From NCBI GenBank assembly GCA_947593735.1, contig CANQDT010000003.1, forward strand, positions 47,403 through 111,402: a stretch of DNA of 64,000 nucleotides, read 5' to 3'. This document shows positions 33,046 through 40,378 of this stretch, one piece after another; within the stretch, counting starts at the first letter, position 1; each line of letters begins with the position of its first letter. The position numbers and the translations under genes were made by a program. The notes under the pieces were generated by a model. That model saw only the letters and a list, made by a program, of their open reading frames with translations, made no database searches and was not told the origin of the DNA. The DNA comes from an uncultured Lachnospiraceae bacterium. Lineage in GTDB: Bacteria > Bacillota > Clostridia > Lachnospirales > Lachnospiraceae.

Positions 33046-33951
33046 ATGCCCATCTGCATTGACGCCGCGCTGCCGGCAAAAGAAATACTGGAAAGAGAAA
33101 ATATTTTTGTTATGGATAATGTCCGCGCGCATGAGCAGGATATCCGTCCGCTTGAGATTGCGATTTTGAATCTGATGCCGCTGAAACAGGATACGGAACT
33201 TCATTTGCTCCGCAGCCTGTCCAATACGCCGATTCAGGTGAATATCACATTTCTGAAAACAGCCACGTATCAGTCCAAAAATACGGCGCGTTCCCATATG
33301 GAAAAATTTTATGTCACATTTGGCGAAGTAAAGGACCGGAAATTTGACGGGCTGATCATTACCGGCGCTCCTGTGGAAGAACTGGAGTACGAGCAGGTCG
33401 AATACTGGCAGGAGCTGACGGATATCATGGAGTGGTCCAAAACCAACGTCACATCGACTCTGCATCTGTGCTGGGGCGCGCAGGCGGGTCTGTACTATCA
33501 TTACGGGATAAAGAAATATACGCTGTCCCAGAAGATGTTCGGCGTGTTCAAGCATTATACGATCCATAAAAAAACGCCGCTGGTTCGCGGGTTTGACGAT
33601 ACGTTCCTCGCGCCTCATTCCAGGCATACCGGTATCCGGCGCGGCGATCTGGAGGCGCATCCCGACCTGATCATCCTGGCGGATTCCAAAATGGCGGGTC
33701 CGCATATCGTCATTGACAGATGGGACAAAAATATTTTTGTGCTCGGGCATCCGGAATATGATACGCTCACGCTCGATAAAGAGTATAAGCGGGATATCGA
33801 AAAAGGACTGGATATCCAGGTGCCTTACAATTATTACCCGGAGGATGACCCGGACCGGGAACCGCTCAAGTCATGGCGGTGCCACGCGAATACGTTATAT
33901 AGCAACTGGCTGAATTATTATGTTTACCAGACGACGCCGTATGAATGGTAA
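33046..33951 (+). CDS. metA: Homoserine O-acyltransferase, probably acetyl-CoA dependent
   Basis: 301 residues from ATG 33046 with GGAGG upstream. The class I glutamine-amidotransferase-like fold has nucleophile Cys142 in [16 protein letters not shown] and the His/Glu pair in [13 protein letters not shown]. Residue 111 in [12 protein letters not shown] is Glu, which in characterised MetA enzymes selects acetyl-CoA; Gly there gives succinyl-CoA. So despite the family name it probably makes O-acetylhomoserine. No S-box or other riboswitch was seen upstream. Confidence 0.93.
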   Translation: MPICIDAALPAKEILERENIFVMDNVRAHEQDIRPLEIAILNLMPLKQDTELHLLRSLSNTPIQVNITFLKTATYQSKNTARSHMEKFYVTFGEVKDRKFDGLIITGAPVEELEYEQVEYWQELTDIMEWSKTNVTSTLHLCWGAQAGLYYHYGIKKYTLSQKMFGVFKHYTIHKKTPLVRGFDDTFLAPHSRHTGIRRGDLEAHPDLIILADSKMAGPHIVIDRWDKNIFVLGHPEYDTLTLDKEYKRDIEKGLDIQVPYNYYPEDDPDREPLKSWRCHANTLYSNWLNYYVYQTTPYEW

Positions 33952-34049
33952 GAAAAAAACCTTATTCCTACATTTTTTGTGAATAAATCCGTCCCATCGG
34001 GCATATACTTGTTTAGAAAAATATTCCAATCAAAAAAGGAGGAAGATTT

Positions 34050-34283
34050 ATGGCTCGGGGACAAAGAAAAAGCTTTGAGGAACGTATTCAATCGCTGGAT
34101 GTCCAGATTCAGAAGGAACAGGACAGGCTGGACGCGCTTTTACTGGAGAAAGAAGAACTTCTGACAAGAAAGCGCGAAAGCGAACTGAAAGAATTATATG
34201 AAGTGATGGCAGAACATAATTTGGAAGCGGACGAGGTCGTGGCGATGATACAGGAAGCCTGTTCCGTGGACAAAACGGCATAA
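34050..34283 (+). CDS. Small coiled-coil protein
   Basis: 77 residues with GGAGGAAGATTT upstream. Residues 8-55 are heptad-like and highly charged (FEERIQSLDVQIQKEQDRLD, then ALLLEKEELLTRKRESELKE), followed by a short helix EADEVVAMIQEAC. It lacks signal peptide and membrane segment. Single gene with its own terminator. The function is unknown. Confidence 0.7.
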   Translation: MARGQRKSFEERIQSLDVQIQKEQDRLDALLLEKEELLTRKRESELKELYEVMAEHNLEADEVVAMIQEACSVDKTA

Positions 34284-34292
34284 GCGATATGG

Positions 34293-34338
34293 AAAGAGCA
34301 GGGAGAACAGATTGACAGTTTCCCTGTTCTTTTTTTTA
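34293..34338 (+). terminator. Terminator after the coiled-coil gene
   Basis: AGAGCAGGGA (from 34295) pairs imperfectly with TCCCTGTTCT (34321-34330), followed by eight T. The structured repeat begins directly after it. Confidence 0.8.
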
Positions 34339-34496
34339 TGTCACAGGAAATTTCGTCCTGTGACATAAAAAGCCTCCGGCTGGATGCGCGGCTCGCAGAG
34401 AGGAAACTGCTGCTTCACAGCCTGCTCGCGCGCGAAAAATGCCTTCTCCCCTCATGAATGAGGGGCAGGGGAGCTGATATGCCGAAGGCATTTTTT
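34339..34496 (+). repeat. Structured intergenic repeat, copy B (about 158 bp)
   Basis: The second copy of 21651-21809, same orientation. It has the same TGTCACAGGA-AATTTCG-TCCTGTGACA inverted repeat (34339-34365), the same centre, and an even better terminal hairpin (AAAAATGCCTTC ... GAAGGCATTTTTT). The few differences are clustered: CTGG to CCGG, CAGCTCGAAG to CGGCTCGCAG, GAGGTGCC to GATATGCC. The last change keeps pairing with its altered partner (GCATTT), a sign that structure is under selection. Confidence 0.8.
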
Positions 34497-34604
34497 GCTG
34501 TTTTTTTCCTGTAAATCTGCATTTTTTCCTCTGAAATAAAAAAGTGGATTCAATTAAAATATCAGAAAGAGGATTGGTTATGGGTATAGAGGAAAGGAGA
34601 GACT

Positions 34605-35975
34605 ATGGATAAGGGAAAACGATTTCAAACGGTATTATCTGTAGGCATGGCTCTGGCAATGGCTGCGGCGATGATTGTGGCGTTCCAGAGAACGGCGTCC
34701 GCGGTCTCTGAGGATCACGGGAGGGCGCTTGCCGAAGCGGCTTCGGAGACGCAGGTCAGGGTCACATTTATCGGCGACAGCATTACGCAGGGCTCGGGCG
34801 TATATGGGGCGGCTGTCCGCGGCGCCGGGGTGTATCCGGCGATCGCGGGAGAATTGCTGAAAGGGACGTCCCTCAGCGAATACTCCATGACGAACCGCGG
34901 GTACAGCGGCTGGTGCCTTGCGAATAATACGAACGCCTCTTATTTGAAGGGCAATAATGGAGCCGTGTACCGGGACGCGCTCCAGAACCGGGCGGATGTT
35001 TATTTGATCGCGCTCGGGACAAACGATTCCAAATATAAGAGCAGCAGCGATAATTATATGGGCAACATGGGCAATGTGATGGACGGCTCGTTCTTCGCGG
35101 ATTACTGCACCATGGTAGAGCAGATCCACAGTTATAATGAAAACGCCCGCGTTTACGCTGTCCTTCCGGTGCCGTCGCTCGCGAAGACGCAGGAGGCGTG
35201 GGATACGCCCGGGTCGATCAACGAAGTGCGACTGCGCATTGTGCGGGAAGTGATCAAAGCGGTTGGAGAGACATATCCATATGTGGATGTCCTTGATATG
35301 AACCGGGCGTTCCTCGACGTCATCGAGGGAGAGACGTTGGCTGAGGTAGATGAGAGCCGGTACAATGCGGATAATCCGGCGATCGTGAAAAACACCGGCG
35401 AGCTGCCGTCCGGATTCAATTCCTATGCGACGCCGAACGGGATCTATCTGTATGACAACAGCCTTGGAAACGGCAGCGGGACGATCTCCATCGACGGGAT
35501 CCATCCCGGACAGGCGGGCGCGCAGCGGATGGCAAAAACCGTGGCGGCAGCGCTTGAGGGAGAAAAGAAGTATCTCAATCCGGAGTATGACTGGTCGGTC
35601 GATGTGCCGGAGATAGCGACCGGAGAGATGCGGAAGCAGGAAGAAGCGGAGCCGGGCAAGGACGGCAGGATCGGCGACGCGGACGGCAACGGGGCGCTCA
35701 GCCTCGTGGACGCGCTGGCTGCGTTAAAGATCAGTGTGGAGGCGGAGCCGGAGAAAGAAACGGCGGCATACCGGTCGGCGGACGTCGATCAGGACGGTGT
35801 GGTCGATACGTCGGACGTGCTGGCGATCCTGATGAAAGTAAACGGGAAAGAAGTCCCGGGGATCCGCTGGATGGAACCGGTGTCCTCCAGCAAACCGGCG
35901 CAGGACAATACGTTTAATCTGTTTGACGCGGAGTGGATCAAGGATGACGCATACGAGGTCAGCTTCGATTCGTGA
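34605..35975 (+). CDS. Secreted SGNH/GDSL hydrolase with a dockerin module
   Basis: 456 residues from ATG 34605 (AAAGGAGAG). A signal peptide or N-terminal anchor (residues 8-32) is followed by an SGNH hydrolase: block I FIGDSITQG with Ser59, block III ALGTND, block V DGIHPGQAG with the Asp/His pair. Such enzymes deacylate polysaccharides or lipids. Residues about 354-415 hold two dockerin-type Ca2+ loops, DADGNGALSLVDALAALKI and DVDQDGVVDTSDVLAILMKV, which bind cohesins, so the enzyme should dock on a scaffold. It ends with a Phe/Asp/Glu-rich tail. First gene of a secreted cluster. Confidence 0.88.
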   Translation: MDKGKRFQTVLSVGMALAMAAAMIVAFQRTASAVSEDHGRALAEAASETQVRVTFIGDSITQGSGVYGAAVRGAGVYPAIAGELLKGTSLSEYSMTNRGYSGWCLANNTNASYLKGNNGAVYRDALQNRADVYLIALGTNDSKYKSSSDNYMGNMGNVMDGSFFADYCTMVEQIHSYNENARVYAVLPVPSLAKTQEAWDTPGSINEVRLRIVREVIKAVGETYPYVDVLDMNRAFLDVIEGETLAEVDESRYNADNPAIVKNTGELPSGFNSYATPNGIYLYDNSLGNGSGTISIDGIHPGQAGAQRMAKTVAAALEGEKKYLNPEYDWSVDVPEIATGEMRKQEEAEPGKDGRIGDADGNGALSLVDALAALKISVEAEPEKETAAYRSADVDQDGVVDTSDVLAILMKVNGKEVPGIRWMEPVSSSKPAQDNTFNLFDAEWIKDDAYEVSFDS

Positions 35976-36064
35976 ATGGAAACCAGAAAACAGTGATAGA
36001 AAAGGCAGGTTTGAAACGGCATATGCCGGTAAAATAAAAAAGAACGGAAAAGGAGAGCAGGAAA

Positions 36065-37336
36065 ATGAAAACAGGAAAGAAACTTTTGGCAGCAGTTTTA
36101 ACGGTAACGATGCTGATGGCAGCGGCGCCCGCGCCCGTAAAGGCGGAGACGGAAGTGGAGATCCAGAAGACGACCGCGACGGAAACGGATGAGCAGAAGA
36201 CCATCACGTATGCGCCTTCTACTTTGATCAAGATGACGACACAAAAGGCAACCTATTTTTCCAGTGACCCGGAGGAAAACCCGATTGATAAGGATTATGT
36301 AGGCTTAAGTGAGTGGTATCAGTGGGCGGATTATTTGGGAGTTGCACATATTCAGTTAACGGATGATAATGCGAAAAATCTGACCTCATTAAAAATGATG
36401 GCAAACATTGATTATGCGTCTAGAAGCTTCCATTATGGCGCGCTTGTGTTCAACCGTGATGCTGAGACGTATCAAAATCATAGAACAGACAAGCAGGATG
36501 AGAACCTGACTCGTCTGTCACAGTATAATGCAACCTCGAGCGATGCGACTGGGTATACAGGTTTTAAGGAAGTGCAGTTGATCAGTGGCGATGATCTTGG
36601 ACGATTTCATCTTGAGAACAAGGAGGGGGTTTTGATCTATTGTGGACTTACCAACCTGTTTGGCGGAATGCGTATCCAAAACGTCACGGCTGTGTATAAC
36701 AAATCAGACGCGGAGAAAGCGTTGGATACCGCGATCAAGAGCGCAGAGCAGGTTGAAGAGAAGAGCGCAGAACTGAAACAGGCGCTGGCAGACGCCAAAC
36801 AATATAAGATCAGCACGACGACCGATATCGATACGGCGGTTCTTGCCAGCCAGGAGACGATCGCGCAGGCGGCGGAAGACCTGACGGAAGCGATCGTACA
36901 AAACGATGTGGACAAGGCAACCGTCACGGTTCAGGATACGGATGGATCTTCCAGGAGCATAAAAGCGGGAATTGGCAAGATCCTTGTCCTGACCAGCGAC
37001 GAATCCGTTTCCTGGACGATCGAGGATCAGGTGCTCGCGATCGGAAAGAAATTCCGCTACGCGGTCAGCGGGGACGTGACGATCATCGCGAGAGCGACCA
37101 CGCCGGACGACCGGGCGAACGGCATCGCGGTGGGCGATGTAACGTCAGACGAGGGACAAAAAGTTGTAGTCACATACGGAGACAGCGCGAAAGAAACCGT
37201 CAATTTCACATTTGTTACGGATAACGGCGAGAAAGCGACTCTGGAAGGACAGAGTGTGGCAGATTACAAAGGACAATCGGTTGAGTATACGATCATTGGG
37301 ACGGACAAGACGATCGCGTATGTGTATGTGGATTAA
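36065..37336 (+). CDS. Secreted cell-surface protein with Ig-like and FIVAR-like segments
   Basis: 423 residues, AAAAGGAGAGC upstream. The signal peptide (KKLLAAVLTVTMLMAAAPAPVKA) is followed by a domain of about 170 residues that resembles no family I know. Its codons are more AT-rich than the flanks (about 36240-36680), as if swapped in. Residues about 220-285 form a helical FIVAR-like repeat (DAEKALDTAIKSAEQVEEKS), and the C-terminus has beta-rich Ig-like segments. No LPxTG anchor. It lies between the dockerin hydrolase and a small peptide gene; probably a carbohydrate- or host-binding protein. Confidence 0.65.
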   Translation: MKTGKKLLAAVLTVTMLMAAAPAPVKAETEVEIQKTTATETDEQKTITYAPSTLIKMTTQKATYFSSDPEENPIDKDYVGLSEWYQWADYLGVAHIQLTDDNAKNLTSLKMMANIDYASRSFHYGALVFNRDAETYQNHRTDKQDENLTRLSQYNATSSDATGYTGFKEVQLISGDDLGRFHLENKEGVLIYCGLTNLFGGMRIQNVTAVYNKSDAEKALDTAIKSAEQVEEKSAELKQALADAKQYKISTTTDIDTAVLASQETIAQAAEDLTEAIVQNDVDKATVTVQDTDGSSRSIKAGIGKILVLTSDESVSWTIEDQVLAIGKKFRYAVSGDVTIIARATTPDDRANGIAVGDVTSDEGQKVVVTYGDSAKETVNFTFVTDNGEKATLEGQSVADYKGQSVEYTIIGTDKTIAYVYVD

Positions 37337-37388
37337 ACGATAGCTGGGAAAGGCACTGCGAAAGAAAGCGGAAAGAGAGGGATAAGAG

Positions 37389-37556
37389 ATGAGAACTTAT
37401 ATTCGACCGGAAATGGAGAGGACAGAATACGCCCTGGAGGATATCATAACCGCGAGCGGCGCGGTTCCGCCGAAACCAAGCGCGGCTACGCTCGATCTGG
37501 CGAGTGTACAATGGGAGAGCGACGCGGTATTTGACGACCACTTCTTTGATGAGTGA
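37389..37556 (+). CDS. 55-residue peptide of unknown function
   Basis: Too short for routine calling, but convincing: ATG 37389, AGAGAGGGATA upstream, 55 codons, then a strong terminator. The sequence starts MRTYIRPEMERTEYALEDII followed by TASG, a Pro-rich middle, and ends VFDDHFFDE. The form 'Y-x-x-P-x-x-E ... x-EDVI-T-S-G' is common among unannotated small peptides of gut Clostridia and Bacteroides. The acidic-aromatic C-terminus resembles the tail of the SGNH hydrolase upstream (NLFDAEWIKDDAYEVSFDS). It may be a peptide substrate or a secreted signal. Confidence 0.6.
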   Translation: MRTYIRPEMERTEYALEDIITASGAVPPKPSAATLDLASVQWESDAVFDDHFFDE

Positions 37557-37600
37557 TCGGCAGCAAGGATCAGCAAACAGAAGATGGTAAATTGGATAGG

Positions 37601-37655
37601 AAAAGATGGCGTCCCTCAGGTCGTTTCAAACGACTTGGGGACGCCATCTTTTTTC
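37601..37655 (+). terminator. Long terminator of the secreted cluster
   Basis: AAAAGATGGCGTCCC (37601-37615) pairs with GGGACGCCATCTTTT (from 37638), with an inner GTCGTTT/AAACGAC extension, followed by T6. It shares GGCGTCCC/GGGACGCC arms with 27898-27938. Confidence 0.9.
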
Positions 37656-37667
37656 TCTTGATTCAAT

Positions 37668-38204
37668 TTAAGAAAGAAGCGCTTTTACAACTGCGTCCGC
37701 GACCGCGCTGCGGTCGTAAGCGTGGTAATCGTCAATATCGTCGACGAAACAAACTTCAACCAGCATTGCGGGGTTTTTTGTATGCTTTAAGACGTAAAGC
37801 CCCGGGTTGACTTTGACGCCGCGGTTTGTCAATCCGGTCCCGGCGATGGCGTCGACGACCTTTTTCGCCATCGCGGACGCCTTGCTGCTGCCGGAATAAA
37901 TATATACTTCGGTCCCGGTTGTTTTCTGGTTGGCGGTTTTGCCGCCGGAGCCGGCGTTAAAATGGATGCTGATATCGTAATCGACAACATGCGCGTTGCA
38001 TTTGGCGACGATCTGCTCCAGGTTCGCGGTAACGCCAGGCGCGTTGTTGACCGTGCAGTCATAAACGGTATGCCCCTTTTCGATCAGACGCTTTTTGATC
38101 AGGCGCTTCAGCAGCCGCGCCTCCGTCGATTCGTCCAGAAACCCGACCGCTCCGCTCGCAACAGCGCCTTTTTTATTATGACCCGCGTGAATGTTAAATT
38201 TCAC
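37668..38204 (-). CDS. N-acetylmuramoyl-L-alanine amidase (Amidase_3)
   Basis: 178 residues from the minus-strand GTG at 38204, nine bases after GGGAG; a TTG two codons earlier is too near that site. The zinc-binding pattern is complete: His in NIHAGHN, Glu in DESTEARLL, His in ISIHFNAG, and the catalytic Glu in LVEVCFVDD. There is no signal peptide and no cell-wall-binding domain, so it is either released by lysis (phage-lysin style) or acts within the mother cell. No phage genes adjoin it. It converges with the terminator of the secreted cluster. Confidence 0.88.
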   Translation of the reverse strand: MKFNIHAGHNKKGAVASGAVGFLDESTEARLLKRLIKKRLIEKGHTVYDCTVNNAPGVTANLEQIVAKCNAHVVDYDISIHFNAGSGGKTANQKTTGTEVYIYSGSSKASAMAKKVVDAIAGTGLTNRGVKVNPGLYVLKHTKNPAMLVEVCFVDDIDDYHAYDRSAVADAVVKALLS

Positions 38205-38454
38205 AATCAATCTCTCCCATCCTGAAATCCGGATTTTGCGACGTTGTTTCGCAAAAAGAACAAAACAGCGTGGAAAATCCTCTTTTCATTCTATTATTAT
38301 GCGGAATCAGAGAAAAAGATACAAAGCGGAGAGAGCGATTTTGCGAAAGCCCTGCCGGGAGTGGGGCGGCACTGTTCTTTTGCTGCTGAATTTTCAGTTA
38401 ATTTCACGGTTGAAAAAATAAAATAAAAAAAATAAATTTTTTTAAAAAAAGTGC

Positions 38455-38483
38455 TTGACAAATAGAAGTTCCTCGTGTATTAT
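38455..38483 (+). promoter_or_regulatory. Strong promoter of the candidate structured RNA
   Basis: TTGACA (38455-38460), a 17-nt spacer and TATTAT (38478-38483), behind a strongly A/T-rich tract (38405-38450) that looks like an UP element. This is one of the best sigma-A promoters in the window, yet no obvious gene for a protein follows. Confidence 0.85.
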
Positions 38484-38489
38484 AAAGAT

Positions 38490-38962
38490 ACAAAATAAAA
38501 GAAAGGAGGACAGACCACCGAAAACTTAATTTTTACTTCATCTTTTAACTGAATATTTATCTTGATCGGCAGACGGTTCAGAGGAACCGCAGGAGGAATC
38601 CGGATCAAAAATTTTAAGCGATAGACTCTAAGTGATGGAGCAGGCGAAAGGTCGGCGGATTGCTTAAACAGGGGCGCTTAAATAAGAGAAAGGGATTCTG
38701 TTCAGGGAAATAGGAAGAGCGAAGCTGAAGTACAGGACAAACTTAGGATATCGCGTATAAAGAGTACATAACGTGGCTGCGGAGCTTTTGAAGAAGCAAT
38801 AAGCCAGTGAATGAAACAGGATGTGATCGTATCGAGAGCGGTATCGTAAGGAACAATTAAATATAGATCCGATTAAAAAAGAAAGAAAGGAAATAGGACC
38901 AATGGACAGTATGTTTTAAAACCGGGTATCGTAGGAAGTGAAAACGATACCCGGTTTTATTT
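38490..38962 (+). ncRNA. Candidate large structured non-coding RNA (about 470 nt)
   Basis: Between a near-consensus promoter and a strong terminator lie about 470 nt with no convincing open reading frame. It has several helices I can draw: TTGATC (38562-38567) with GATCAA (38603-38608), enclosing CGGTTC-AGAG-GAACCG; TTTAAGC (38613-38619) with GCTTAAA (38662-38668); TTCAG (38701-38705) with CTGAA (38725-38729). Purine-rich single-strand segments (GGGAAATAGGAAGAGCGAAG) connect them. It does not read as tmRNA, RNase P RNA, SRP RNA or 6S RNA. Size and context suggest one of the large RNA classes such as ROOL, or a new one. Confidence 0.6.
38917..38962 (+). terminator. Terminator of the candidate RNA
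   Basis: AAAACCGGGTATCGT (38918-38932) pairs with ACGATACCCGGTTTT (38944-38958), a perfect 15-bp stem followed by ATTTTTTT. The sequence GGTATCGT also occurs upstream at 38840-38847 (GGTATCGTAAGGAA against GGTATCGTAGGAA in the arm), so the 3' arm has an alternative partner. A five-codon ORF with an upstream AAAGGAAATAGG (ATG 38902 to TAA 38919) touches the 5' arm. Confidence 0.9.
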
Positions 38963-39068
38963 TTTTGCGCTGCGGGATTCCCCCTGTCCGGAACATTAAG
39001 AATGGAGCTTTGGCTTTTAAAGAGGTGGAATACAAAACGCCGGAAACCGTTTTAGGAATTTTGTGGCG

Positions 39069-39097
39069 TTGCGTTTAGGAACTCAGCGTGGTATACT
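39069..39097 (+). promoter_or_regulatory. Promoter of the kinase pair
   Basis: TTGCGT (39069-39074), a 17-nt spacer and TATACT (39092-39097), preceded by TGG (extended -10). It sits 30 bases upstream of ATG 39127. Confidence 0.7.
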
Positions 39098-39126
39098 TAC
39101 GATAAAAATATATGGGAGAATGAGGG

Positions 39127-39354
39127 ATGAAATTTCATTGGGTAAATGATGATGTAAAAATTGATTTTTATGTTCCTAAAGGGATCAGACAAGTGATGGA
39201 AGAAGCGGAACGGCTGGATCTGGAGGAGAGTTACGCGTATGTAAACTGGGCGAACCAGGTTGACACAGATGCAAAGAATGCGTACGCTGTTGGAGCCCTT
39301 ACGCGTGAACAATGGGATACACTTTGCAGACGGTATCCGGTGAATATATTCTGA
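39127..39354 (+). CDS. Small protein upstream of a HipA-like kinase
   Basis: 75 residues with GGGAGAATGAGGG upstream of ATG 39127. The first part is beta-like (FHWVNDDVKIDFYVPKG) and the second helical (GIRQVMEEAERLDLEESYA, EQWDTLCRRYPV). It has no helix-turn-helix. It is the first gene of a two-gene unit with the kinase 21 bp downstream, the position held by antitoxin or N-lobe partners (HipS) in split HipA systems. The role is inferred from position only. Confidence 0.6.
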   Translation: MKFHWVNDDVKIDFYVPKGIRQVMEEAERLDLEESYAYVNWANQVDTDAKNAYAVGALTREQWDTLCRRYPVNIF

Positions 39355-39375
39355 CAGGTTTTTGGTGGTGATATT

Positions 39376-40332
39376 GTGAAAACAGAAATTGTAGACTTTT
39401 CCAAATGTGAATATAGTAATCGCCATGGCAGGTACGGTGGTCAAGCCGGCGACAAAGACGGAATATTGTACAAGGGTGAGCCTTGGATTGTTAAATACCC
39501 AAAGAGTACGGTCAGTATGAAGGGAAATAATCTGCCAAGCTACACGACATCTCCGTTGTCCGAGTACGTTGGCAGTCATGTTTATCAGATTTTAGGCTTT
39601 GATGCACATGAGACGCTGCTTGGTGTTCGCAATGGGAAATTAGTTGTTGCGTGTAAAGATTTTCAGGATCGCCTTGGCGATATTGCTGAGATACGTACCG
39701 TAAAGAATGCAGCAAATAAGGAGTTATCAGCGTATGCAGAGGATGAGCTTCCCATGTCTGCTACAGGGGATATTGTTGTCCTTGAGGAATTGTTTTTACA
39801 TTTTGAAGTTAATCCATTGTTGCATGGAAAAGAAATACAGGAAAGATTCTGGGAGTGTGTCGTCGTAGATATTCTTTTGAATAACGGTGACCGGAACAAC
39901 GGAAACTGGGGTTTGCTGTTTAACGAGAAAGAGAATAGGTATGATGTTGCTCCTGTTTACGATAATGGGAACTCCTTTAACAACAAGTCAAGTGAAGAAG
40001 CGATCACAAAGTTTTTGAATGAAATGCGAGATGATGTGTTGTTGGGATCGCCCACAGTTTACACGTATGGCGGAAAGCGGTTGTCGGCGAAAATGCTTTT
40101 GCAGTTGGAATCTGTCGGTTTACAAAATGCTGTGCGACGTCTCGTGCCACTGATTGCTGATAGACTGCCAGCGGTGTTTCACTTCATTGATGAGATTCCG
40201 GAGAAGTATAATGATATCCTAGTTTGTAGCGCCCAGAGGAAAGAGTTCTATAAAGTCTCTATGCAGGTACGGCTGGATAAGTTGTTGAAACCGGCATACG
40301 AGCGAGTTAGCTGCGGAACACCAAGTGTTTGA
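39376..40332 (+). CDS. HipA/CtkA-like serine/threonine kinase
   Basis: 318 residues from GTG 39376 behind GGTGGTGAT. Kinase elements of the HipA/CtkA fold are visible: PWIVKYPKS (ATP-binding Lys), a hinge VVLEELF, the catalytic loop NNGDRNNGNWGLL (HipA-type D-x-x-x-x-N) and the metal site DVAPVYDNGNSF. The Gly-rich N-terminal segment YSNRHGRYGGQAGDKDGILY may be the loop over ATP. It lacks the HipA N-terminal subdomain 1. It is paired with a 75-residue upstream gene. Codon use is AT-richer than the neighbouring core. It could be a growth-control toxin that phosphorylates a translation factor. Confidence 0.75.
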   Translation: MKTEIVDFSKCEYSNRHGRYGGQAGDKDGILYKGEPWIVKYPKSTVSMKGNNLPSYTTSPLSEYVGSHVYQILGFDAHETLLGVRNGKLVVACKDFQDRLGDIAEIRTVKNAANKELSAYAEDELPMSATGDIVVLEELFLHFEVNPLLHGKEIQERFWECVVVDILLNNGDRNNGNWGLLFNEKENRYDVAPVYDNGNSFNNKSSEEAITKFLNEMRDDVLLGSPTVYTYGGKRLSAKMLLQLESVGLQNAVRRLVPLIADRLPAVFHFIDEIPEKYNDILVCSAQRKEFYKVSMQVRLDKLLKPAYERVSCGTPSV

Positions 40333-40378
40333 ACAATGGATTGCGGGAATGAGCATAACAGAGCAAGAGAATGATGAG

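Noticed and set aside
38191..38426. Two short plus-strand frames (76 and 60 codons) between the amidase and the strong promoter
   Set aside because: No ribosome binding site, no protein-like composition, and they lie in the divergent leader of the amidase gene. An inverted repeat TTTTGCGA/TCGCAAAA (38234-38256) in that stretch is noted but not interpreted.
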